DNA from: Muribaculaceae bacterium
Lineage (GTDB): Bacteria; Bacteroidota; Bacteroidia; Bacteroidales; Muribaculaceae
Reading direction: 5' to 3'
Length of the DNA stretch: 9,592 nucleotides
Assembly: GCA_029057255.1 (NCBI GenBank)
Contig: JAICZO010000034.1
Location: 1-9,592, forward strand
Position numbers and translations under genes: made by a program. The notes under the pieces are model-generated. The model was not told the DNA's origin, ran no database searches, and saw nothing but the letters and a program-made list of their open reading frames with translations. Of this stretch, positions 1-6,240 are shown in pieces; the first letter of the stretch is position 1, and each line of letters opens with the position of its first letter.

Positions 1-68
1 CCGCCCCCGCCCCCTGTTAACACCCCCCCGCCCCCCGCCCCGGCCCGCCCGCCCCCCCCCCCCCCCGC
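1..68. other. C/G-only low-complexity tract at the window edge, probable artefact
   Basis: Almost every base is C or G, with long C runs and a single AT-containing island (tgttaaca, about 15-22). The reading frame of the following porU fragment continues cleanly back to about base 69. Inside the tract that frame meets a stop (TAA, 18-20) and would encode only Pro/Ala/Arg-like low complexity. This is unlike all other coding DNA here. I infer a contig-end artefact, for example poly-G dark-cycle reads assembled in reverse complement. A natural C-rich repeat is not excluded. Confidence 0.6.
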
Positions 69-965
69 GACGAGAGCACCGCCGAGCCCTTCGAGGACTA
101 CGGCGAGCGAGTGTTCTGCGGCAGTACCGAGGTGCGCGGCGGCCGCTTCGAGCTTACGGCGGCCATGCCTATGGAAGTGAGCCAGAACTTCCGCCCCGCC
201 GCAATGTCGCTCTACGCCTACTCGACGGAGGACGACACCGAAGCCGTCGGCCTCAACCGGGCCTTCTACATCTACGGCTACAACGACAATGCCGCCGCCG
301 ACACATCGGCGCCCGAGATAGAGTCGCTCGTGCTGAACCACAGCACATTCCGCAGCGGCGACACCGTCAACGACTCGCCCATGATCATAGCCACCGTGCG
401 CGACGACGTCGGTCTGAACATGTCGAGCACCGGCATCGGCCACCAGATGACGGCCACCGTCGACGGCACCCGCACCTACAACGACCTGTCGTTCTACTTC
501 ACGCCCTCGCCCGACGGCTCGCCCTCAGGCACCGTCAACTACCCTCTCGAAGGCCTCCAGCCCGGCAACCACACACTGTCGGTGAGGATATGGGACACCT
601 CGGGCAACTCGGCGACAAAGGAAGTGGACTTCTTCGTGCAGGAGAATCTCGCGCCCAAAATCTATGACGTATACACCGACGCCAACCCGGCATCGACACA
701 GGCCAATTTCTATCTCAGCCACGACCAGCCCGACAACATGCTCACGGTCAGCGTCACCGTCCACACCCTCACCGGATGCCCCGTGTGGACAGGCTCGGCA
801 AGCGGCCGCAGCGACATGTTCCTCACCGTGCCCGTGACCTGGGACCTGTCGGACAGCGCCGGCCGCCGGGTGGGACGAGGCATATATCTCTACCGGGCTT
901 CCGTCACGTCCGACGGCAAGACTTTCGAGACGGCATCAAGGCGCATCGCAGTGACGGCACGCTGA
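69..965 (+). CDS. porU: T9SS sortase PorU, C-terminal fragment (5' end missing)
   Basis: This is the last 298 residues of a PorU-type protein. PorU is the outer-membrane C25-family sortase of the type IX secretion system; it removes cargo C-terminal signals and attaches cargo to A-LPS. The peptidase domain is outside the window. Visible in order are a beta segment leading to RVFCGSTEVRGGRFEL, then an Ig-like domain beginning APEIESLVLN and containing the PorU-typical GIGHQM followed by VDG (about 430-465). A C-terminal domain follows with ANPAS (about 681-695), TGCPVW, and a FlgD-like ending WDLSDSAGRRVGRGIYLYRA (840-899). The only in-frame start codon nearby is a GTG at 111, but codons from 69 (DESTAEPFEDYGERV) already match the family, so the gene extends upstream and GTG 111 is not the start. 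The stop is TGA at 963-965. The family call is strong. That this is the main PorU rather than the downstream paralogue is inferred from its more canonical C-terminus. Confidence 0.82.
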   Translation, partial: DESTAEPFEDYGERVFCGSTEVRGGRFELTAAMPMEVSQNFRPAAMSLYAYSTEDDTEAVGLNRAFYIYGYNDNAAADTSAPEIESLVLNHSTFRSGDTVNDSPMIIATVRDDVGLNMSSTGIGHQMTATVDGTRTYNDLSFYFTPSPDGSPSGTVNYPLEGLQPGNHTLSVRIWDTSGNSATKEVDFFVQENLAPKIYDVYTDANPASTQANFYLSHDQPDNMLTVSVTVHTLTGCPVWTGSASGRSDMFLTVPVTWDLSDSAGRRVGRGIYLYRASVTSDGKTFETASRRIAVTAR

Positions 966-969
966 CCGG

Positions 970-1002
970 CTTGGACTTTTTCATTATTTTTTTGTAATTT
1001 TG
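970..1002 (+). promoter_or_regulatory. Bacteroidetes-type promoter of rex
   Basis: TAATTTTG at 995-1002 is an exact match to the -7 consensus TAnnTTTG. A partial -33 element (CTTG, 970-973, against TTTG) lies 21 bases upstream, within the usual 19-21 spacing. The -7 box ends only 8 bases before the rex ATG, so the transcript would carry almost no leader. No terminator is visible between porU and this site, so read-through from porU may also contribute. Confidence 0.65.
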
Positions 1003-1010
1003 CAGCCGAA

Positions 1011-1676
1011 ATGAACGAGAAAGTCACAACACGCACACAAGACCTGCTGCCGGAGCCTACACTCCGGCGCCTGCCGTGGTACCTTGCCTTTCTTTCGACC
1101 CTGCGCAACGCCTCGATAGAGTACATCTCCACGACCCGCATCGCAGAGGAGCTTGACGTCGACCCCTCGCAGATCGCCAAGGACCTGTCGTTCCTCGGCA
1201 TCCGCGGCAAGACCCGCATAGGCTACAAGGTCGACGCCCTCGAGAAAGCACTGCGCGACTATCTCGGCTTCGACCGCCGTCACAACGCCGTCATGATGGG
1301 TGCCGGCAGCCTCGGAGCGGCACTGATTGCCGACTCGGGCCTGCAGCGCTACGGCCTCAACATCGTGGCAGGCATCGACATCAACCCCGATATCATAGGC
1401 TCGGACATCAACGGCGTCAAAATCTACGACACATCGCGCACAGCCGCTCTCGTCAAGGACCTTGACATCATGATCGGCATCATTGCCGTGCCCGTAGAGA
1501 GCGCCCAGGCGGCAGCCGACACGCTCGCCGACGCAGGCGTCAAGGCCATATGGAACTTCACCCCGTCGCGCATACGTGTCCGCGAGGGTGTCGTAATATC
1601 CAACACATCAATCTACTCGCATCTGGCGGTCATGTACAACAGGCTGTCGACCATCAACACCGACGACGCGCAATGA
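1011..1676 (+). CDS. rex: Redox-sensing transcriptional repressor Rex
   Basis: Rex is a dimeric repressor that senses the NADH/NAD+ ratio. It binds operators of fermentative and respiratory genes when NADH is low and releases them when NADH binds. The 221 residues have the normal family length. Residues about 14-85 form the winged-helix domain, with the helix and wing motif DPSQIAKDLSFLGIRGKTRI (51-70). A Rossmann domain follows with G97-A-G99-SL-G102, and D123 at the end of strand 2 is consistent with NADH preference. The end contains IWNFTPSRI and NTSIYSHLAVMYNRL, typical of Rex and of the domain-swapped C-terminal helix. ATG 1011 is the only sensible start, since the next methionine is M95 inside the Rossmann fold. 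The gene lies 45 bases after porU and overlaps the next gene by ATGA, which suggests translational coupling. I found no clear Rex operator in the window. Confidence 0.95.
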   Translation: MNEKVTTRTQDLLPEPTLRRLPWYLAFLSTLRNASIEYISTTRIAEELDVDPSQIAKDLSFLGIRGKTRIGYKVDALEKALRDYLGFDRRHNAVMMGAGSLGAALIADSGLQRYGLNIVAGIDINPDIIGSDINGVKIYDTSRTAALVKDLDIMIGIIAVPVESAQAAADTLADAGVKAIWNFTPSRIRVREGVVISNTSIYSHLAVMYNRLSTINTDDAQ

Positions 1677-2251
1677 AAGTTCTCAGTATAGGCACTTCAC
1701 CCGATGGCAAGACTCTTGTCGAGGCAGGAGTGGACTCGGCCGTCCTGCGCCCCGGAGAACCTGTCTTCGTGCCCGAGCCTACAAGCGACTGGAACTCGTC
1801 GGCAGTACCCGTAGTCCGCATCGGCCGTCTCGGCATGAGCATCACAGAGGCGCGGGCACGCGACTACTACCACGAGCTGACGCTCTTCCACATGCTCACC
1901 CCGGTGTCGCCCGACGCCGCCGAGGGTCTGCCGCCGTTCATCCTCGACCGCGCCCTCTCGCCCGGCCGTTGGCTCGACATCTCCGCAGCACCGTCGGACC
2001 GCCGCTTCGTCCTCTCGGCGACGCGTTCGCCCATCGGAGGCAGCGACAGCGACGTGCTGTCGGCCGAAGCGAGCCTTGCCGACTTAGGCGTCGACCGCGT
2101 GGTGGCACTGCTGTCGAGGCATCTCACCTTCAAGACCGGCGACCTGCTCGTGTTCAGAGACTGCCGTCTTGACTTCGGGTCTCCGCAGCTCGACACCGAG
2201 ATAAAGGCTGCCGTCGACGGCGAAGAAGTCCTCGACATACGCATCAAATAA
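1673..2251 (+). CDS. Degenerate fumarylacetoacetate hydrolase (FAH) fold protein, probably non-catalytic
   Basis: The product has 192 residues and starts at the ATG that overlaps the rex stop (ATGA, 1673-1676). The frame stays open upstream to 1550, but that stretch lies inside rex and has no family similarity. Recognition rests on two stretches. The first is VFVPEPTS followed by VPVVRIGRLGMSI (31-57), which matches the FAH pattern of a proline-rich strand then ExELVVRIGRLGKSI. The second is the C-terminal LLSRHLTFKTGDLL (146-159) ending in EEVLDIRIK, matching the family's SxxxTLxPGDLI and LLDFKIK ending. FAH enzymes cleave C-C bonds in diketo acids, or isomerise or decarboxylate related compounds, using a divalent metal held by an ExE pair and further acids. 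Here the ExE position reads SAV (S43, V45), the DFTARD-like acidic motif is absent, and the GTP-x-GVG loop is replaced by FRDCRLDFG. I infer a structural or regulatory role, or drift, rather than catalysis. The protein is shorter than the active family. Confidence 0.7.
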   Translation: MKVLSIGTSPDGKTLVEAGVDSAVLRPGEPVFVPEPTSDWNSSAVPVVRIGRLGMSITEARARDYYHELTLFHMLTPVSPDAAEGLPPFILDRALSPGRWLDISAAPSDRRFVLSATRSPIGGSDSDVLSAEASLADLGVDRVVALLSRHLTFKTGDLLVFRDCRLDFGSPQLDTEIKAAVDGEEVLDIRIK

Positions 2252-2288
2252 TCCCGCCTCACATCATCCCCTCTCCCCAATCCTCACC

Positions 2289-5200
2289 ATGAAGACAAGA
2301 CTGCTGTCACTACTGCTCTCCGCCCTGCTAACGGCAGTGGTCTCCCACGCCTACAACACATCCTACTACGCACGCTCCTCGGCTTTTTCGGAAGGGAAGT
2401 GGGTGAAAGTCGCCATCGACACCACTGCGGTATACCGCATCGACTACCGTCAGCTGCGGGAGATGGGCTTCGCCGACCCGTCGGCCGTCAAGGTCTACGG
2501 CTACGGAGGCATACGCGCCACCGACCAGACTTTCAGCGACGATTACCCTGACGACATCTGTCCGACAGCATACCACCATACCGCCGACGGACGTCTGCTC
2601 TTCTACGGCGAAGGCGTCGTGCGGGGCACTGTCACGCCGTCGGGCCTGGCGACCTTCGAGCGCAACCACTACGATACGCTGAGCTACTACTACCTCACCG
2701 ACAGCAGACAGCACATCGACGTCCCCGCCTCGTCATATATCGGAAGCGACCTGCACGCCCCGCTCGACCGTCACCTGTCAATAGGCCTGGTAGAGAGAGA
2801 AGTGCAGAACCCCGGGCATGGCGGCGTGTTCTGCCACGGCCGCGTCCTCTCGCCCGGCGACTCCGAGTGCTTCTCGTTCAGAATCAAGGACTTCATCGGC
2901 GGTGGCTCGCCGGCCAACGGCACATTCCGCTACGAGGCATACGTCAAGACCCCCACTTCGGTGAGACTGCCTATCGAAGTGAGCGACAACATCAACGTCC
3001 TCTCAAAGGCTCCGTCGGCAAGCGGCGTCACCACATCGCCCACCAAGCTGTATGTGTCAGCCTCCGGCAGCGCCTCGTTCAACGCCTCGACAAAAAAGCC
3101 GCTGGTCGACACTAAGGCCGACTTCACCGTAACCCTCCCGGCATCTTTCAAAGGCAGCTATGCGGCCATCGACAAGGCATATGTCGTCTACCCCCGCGCC
3201 AACAGGCTCGGCGACGAGGCTTCGGTCATCATGAATTTCAAGCGTGTGGCGGCAGAGCAGACCTTCACGGTGAGCGATGCTCCGGCCGGATGCCTGATAT
3301 GGGATGTCACCGACCCCGCCGCGATAACAGCTTTCGAGACGCAGTATGACGAGGCCACGGCCACACATACGGCATCGTTCACCCGGCAGTCGTCATACAG
3401 CCCTACCCGCGTCGCCGTCATCAACCCTGACGCCGACCACCGCGAGATAGTATCATACGCCCCTGTGCCATGCCAGAACCTGCACGGCACGGCTGTGCCC
3501 GACATGCTCATCGTCACCACCGCCGACAAGCGCGACGCCGCCGAGCAACTTGCCGCGATACACCTTCGCCGCCAGGGCATGGACGTCACCGTTGCCGTGC
3601 AGGACGAAATATTCAACGAGTTCTCGTCAGGCACGAGGCATCCGTCCGCCATACGACGGCTCGCCAAGATGTTTCATGACCGCGATGCCGGCAAGTTCCG
3701 CTTCCTGCTGCTGTACGGCCCCGCCACATGGGACAACCGCTCGCTCGAAGCCGACCGCTCGGCCTACGTCGTGAGCTTCCAGGCCGAGCTTGTCGAGAAA
3801 GCGCGCGAGGCTGCCACCAACTACTGCGCCGACCAATACTTCGGCATGCTCGACGACAGCTTCAAACCGTCGGAGATAAGCTTTGCCACGACATCGGTCG
3901 CCATCGGCCGCCTCCCCGTGATGTTCGCCGCCGACGGCTACAGGGTCAACCGCAAGATTGACCGCTATCTCGAGTCGCCCAACACCGCGCGCGACTACCT
4001 GCAGACGCTCATGATCAGCGACAACGAGCAGAACTGCGCCCATATCCAGCACTCCCGCGAGGCCACCGACGCCATGACGGCCGCCAACCCCGCCTTCACA
4101 TCGACAGCGGCGGCGGTGCTGCTCTACCCCGTCCGCAACGGCAAGTCCGACGAATGCCGCAACCTGGTGCTGCGCTCCCTCTCTTCGGGCATGGGATATA
4201 TGGCCTACAGCGGACACTCTGGCGAAGTCTCCGTCGGCTCCGAAGGTATATATAATGTGTCGCTTGCCAACAGCTACAACTACAACACCCTGCCGCTGGC
4301 CACCTTCGCCTCGTGCGACGCCTTCCCGCTTGACCGTCGTCAGGGCAACCTGGCCGAGACTATGGTGCTCAAGGAGGGCGGAGGCGCCCTGGGCGTTGTG
4401 GCCGCATGCCGCTCGGTCTACCTCGAGCACAACCGCAGCCTCAACCTTGCTATGGCCCGCGCCTACAGCTCTGCCATCGAAGGCAGCTCGACGGGCGAGA
4501 TTTTCGCCAAGGCACGCAACATGATAGTCTCGGGCTCCAGCTCGACGGCTCTCGGCGACAACACCCTGTGCTACAATCTGTGCGGCGACCCGGCGCTGCC
4601 CGTCGGCGCACCGTCGTACTCTGTCGGCATCAATACGGTTGCAGGCAGTGACGCTGCCGGCACAGTCACGGCAGCCTCGCTCGAGACCGTCGCCATAAGC
4701 GCCGATATAAGAGACCGCGCAGGCCGCACAGTGACAGGATTCAACGGCAGCGCCGTCATAGAGATTTACGACGCCCCCGTCACCCGCAGGCTGCTCGCCG
4801 AAAAAGACTCGTCGATAGTATGCGACGAAGTCATACTCGCCACCCTGCCCGCCACCGTGTCGGCCGGACGCATCGACGCCAATATCACCCTGCCCGCCAC
4901 ATCGGGCTCGACACCCTACAACCGCATAGTCATCACGGCCATCGACAGCGAGACACGCCTCACAGCCGCCGGGGCATGCCTGACAGTCTCGGTGACGCCG
5001 CCTCCGGCCGATGCCACGTCACCCTCGCCGTCGGCTCCTGTCATCGAGGAGCTGTATATCGACAGCCCGTCGTTCAACAACGGCGACACAACGGCGCCGA
5101 CCTTCACCCTGCACGCCGTCATCGACCCCGGCACGTCGGGGCTTGCGCGCGACAACTGGGGTGTGAGCCGCCGCTCGTCGCTTGTGCTCGACGGCAAGAA

Positions 5201-5645
5201 GCACTACCCCGAGACCATCAACGCCATGCGCTTCGGCGACAGCGGCAAGATGATTCTCGACAAAGTCTTCGACGGACTGTCCGACGGCCGACACACACTG
5301 CAGCTCACGGCCGTCAGCAACGACGGCAGCAGCACCACGGCATCGGTCGACTTCATCGTCACCGGCACAGCCGAGGCCTCACTGAGCCTCGACGGCGATA
5401 ACCCGGCACGCGAGATTGCCGTCATCACAGCCGAAGGCGTCTCTTCGGCGGCAAGACTCATCATCCGCGACAGCCGCGGCAACACCGTCCTGTCGCGTCG
5501 CGACTGCAGATTCCCCTTCCGCTGGAACCTGCTCGACTCAACGGGCCGACGCGTCGCCGACGGGCGATACGAAGCCACGGCACTTGTCGAGACAGAGACG
5601 GCATACGGCAGCACGGAACCGCTCGAAATAGTTGTTTTGCGATAA
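2289..5645 (+). CDS. PorU-like C25 (gingipain-family) cysteine peptidase, secreted paralogue
   Basis: The product has 1118 residues, close to PorU length. A signal peptide spans 1-21 (hydrophobic LLSLLLSALLTAVV, cleavage after SHA). Residues about 22-200 match the PorU N-terminal domain (GKWVKVAIDTTAVYRIDY; VKVYGYGG). The C25 domain runs from about 404 (PDMLIVTTADKRDA) to about 775 (CGDPALP). H643 in YSGHSG and C676 in TFASCDAF form the catalytic dyad; their 33-residue spacing equals that of gingipains (His211/Cys244 in RgpB). A Pro/Ser linker (about 903-917) leads to an Ig-like domain that begins APVIEELYID, like the upstream PorU fragment, and to a FlgD-like C-terminal domain (RWNLLDSTGRRVADGRYEA). 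Compared with that fragment, the GIGH motif is replaced by an unrelated stretch and the last strands differ. It may be a second sortase or a surface peptidase. It lies 37 bases after the FAH-fold gene; the spacer is C/T-rich with no promoter, so it is probably in the rex operon. Confidence 0.85.
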   Translation: MKTRLLSLLLSALLTAVVSHAYNTSYYARSSAFSEGKWVKVAIDTTAVYRIDYRQLREMGFADPSAVKVYGYGGIRATDQTFSDDYPDDICPTAYHHTADGRLLFYGEGVVRGTVTPSGLATFERNHYDTLSYYYLTDSRQHIDVPASSYIGSDLHAPLDRHLSIGLVEREVQNPGHGGVFCHGRVLSPGDSECFSFRIKDFIGGGSPANGTFRYEAYVKTPTSVRLPIEVSDNINVLSKAPSASGVTTSPTKLYVSASGSASFNASTKKPLVDTKADFTVTLPASFKGSYAAIDKAYVVYPRANRLGDEASVIMNFKRVAAEQTFTVSDAPAGCLIWDVTDPAAITAFETQYDEATATHTASFTRQSSYSPTRVAVINPDADHREIVSYAPVPCQNLHGTAVPDMLIVTTADKRDAAEQLAAIHLRRQGMDVTVAVQDEIFNEFSSGTRHPSAIRRLAKMFHDRDAGKFRFLLLYGPATWDNRSLEADRSAYVVSFQAELVEKAREAATNYCADQYFGMLDDSFKPSEISFATTSVAIGRLPVMFAADGYRVNRKIDRYLESPNTARDYLQTLMISDNEQNCAHIQHSREATDAMTAANPAFTSTAAAVLLYPVRNGKSDECRNLVLRSLSSGMGYMAYSGHSGEVSVGSEGIYNVSLANSYNYNTLPLATFASCDAFPLDRRQGNLAETMVLKEGGGALGVVAACRSVYLEHNRSLNLAMARAYSSAIEGSSTGEIFAKARNMIVSGSSSTALGDNTLCYNLCGDPALPVGAPSYSVGINTVAGSDAAGTVTAASLETVAISADIRDRAGRTVTGFNGSAVIEIYDAPVTRRLLAEKDSSIVCDEVILATLPATVSAGRIDANITLPATSGSTPYNRIVITAIDSETRLTAAGACLTVSVTPPPADATSPSPSAPVIEELYIDSPSFNNGDTTAPTFTLHAVIDPGTSGLARDNWGVSRRSSLVLDGKKHYPETINAMRFGDSGKMILDKVFDGLSDGRHTLQLTAVSNDGSSTTASVDFIVTGTAEASLSLDGDNPAREIAVITAEGVSSAARLIIRDSRGNTVLSRRDCRFPFRWNLLDSTGRRVADGRYEATALVETETAYGSTEPLEIVVLR

Positions 5646-5682
5646 AAAAACCAAACTTTATGTTTATTTGTTAGATTTTATA

Positions 5683-5713
5683 GTTGGAATTTTGGCAAAA
5701 TATGTTAATTTTG
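5683..5713 (+). promoter_or_regulatory. Bacteroidetes-type promoter of the winged-helix gene
   Basis: TAATTTTG (5706-5713) fits TAnnTTTG exactly. A partial -33 box GTTG (5683-5686) sits 19 bases upstream. The region is strongly AT-rich between GC-rich genes. Transcription would begin near 5720, giving a leader of about 65 bases before ATG 5786. No clear terminator separates this promoter from the end of the PorU-like gene. Confidence 0.6.
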
Positions 5714-5785
5714 CACGCAAACCATACATAACCGAAATTCTACCCGAGAGAATAATATTGTCTAACAACTAAACATTCAACTCCA

Positions 5786-6001
5786 ATGAACACAGAAACA
5801 ATCGGCACATACGCCGGCACTGTATGGGTAGCACTTAATGCAACCGACGCCTTAGGCGTGAAACAGCTCAAAAAAATCACAAAGCTGAAAGATAAAGAAG
5901 TCTTCGCAGCTATCGGATGGCTCGCACGCGAAGGCAAAATCACTATCGCACAGTCGCCCGACGACGAAAAGGAATTCATAGTATCGCTCGTTGCCGAATA
6001 A
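5786..6001 (+). CDS. Small winged helix-turn-helix protein (DUF2582-type)
   Basis: This 71-residue protein consists of a single winged-helix domain. Recognisable family features are the opening IGTYAGTVWVALN (6-18), the helix LKKITKLKDKEVF (28-40) and the recognition-helix and wing segment AIGWLAREGKI (42-52), ending in a short strand EFIVSLV. It matches the Bacteroidetes family annotated as winged helix-turn-helix domain, PF10771/DUF2582. Members are usually 65-80 residues; their DNA targets and partners are not established to my knowledge. The gene stands alone with its own promoter upstream and a strong terminator 28 bases downstream, so it is probably monocistronic. ATG 5786 is the first in-frame start and lies 66 bases into an A-rich leader. 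Third codon positions look less GC-biased than in the porU-like genes, as in ompA-type neighbours, perhaps reflecting high expression. Confidence 0.88.
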   Translation: MNTETIGTYAGTVWVALNATDALGVKQLKKITKLKDKEVFAAIGWLAREGKITIAQSPDDEKEFIVSLVAE

Positions 6002-6029
6002 GGCTTCAGACAGCGTACTACACTAATAT

Positions 6030-6085
6030 ACGGGCACCGCGATGCTTCCCGCAGCAAGGGAAACACCGCGGTGTCCGTATTTTTT
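6030..6085 (+). terminator. Rho-independent terminator after the winged-helix gene
   Basis: ACGGGCACCGCG (6030-6041) pairs with CGCGGTGTCCGT (6067-6078) over 12 base pairs with one G-U, followed by six T (6080-6085). The interior can form a second short stem, TTCCC (6046-6050) with GGGAA (6058-6062), giving a long stacked hairpin. Confidence 0.85.
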
Positions 6086-6240
6086 ATCACCTCTCCGAAC
6101 AATAGCCGCTTACACCGCGTTATAATTTCAACAGCGGCCGAAAGACCGACGGGGGAGTACACGTTTCAGCCCCGCAGCATTCTGCCTTTGCAAACTAAAC
6201 AAGAGAAATCAAAGTCTAACAACAACCAAATTCAAGCAAG
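6086..6240 (+). promoter_or_regulatory. Upstream and leader region of the ompA-family gene
   Basis: This is the stretch between the terminator and ATG 6241. No promoter fits as well as the other three. Candidates are TGCCTTTG (6183-6190, one mismatch to TAnnTTTG, no well-placed -33 box) and TAATTTCA (6123-6130, two mismatches). If the upstream one is used, the leader would contain a possible hairpin CGGGG (6150-6154) with CCCCG (6170-6174). The last 50 bases are A-rich and nearly free of G, with no Shine-Dalgarno site, as is common for highly expressed Bacteroidetes genes. The 9-mer TCTAACAAC (6215-6223) and ATTCAA (6230-6235) also occur in the leader at 5761-5785. Confidence 0.35.

Noticed and set aside
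966..1010. Rex operator for autoregulation
   Set aside because: I looked for an inverted TTGTnA...TnACAA palindrome around the rex promoter and in the other intergenic regions. Only half-site-like fragments (for example TTGTTA near 5668) were found, with no matching second half.
1550..1672. Longer upstream start for the FAH-fold gene
   Set aside because: The extra 41 residues overlap the end of rex in another frame and lack family similarity. The ATG at 1673 fits the FAH N-terminus MKVLSIG and gives a typical ATGA overlap.
3627..4430. 267-codon open frame on the minus strand
   Set aside because: It is antisense to the C25 catalytic domain and its Val/Gly/Ala/His-rich translation is typical of a shadow frame.
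5646..5682. Terminator after the PorU-like gene
   Set aside because: The A-run and the weak AAAC/GTTT pairing near 5652-5664 do not form a stable hairpin followed by a T-tract on the + strand.
5691..5694. TTTG as the -33 box of the winged-helix promoter
   Set aside because: It is an exact TTTG but only 11 bases from the -7 box, too close for the 19-21 base spacing. GTTG at 5683-5686 fits the spacing better.
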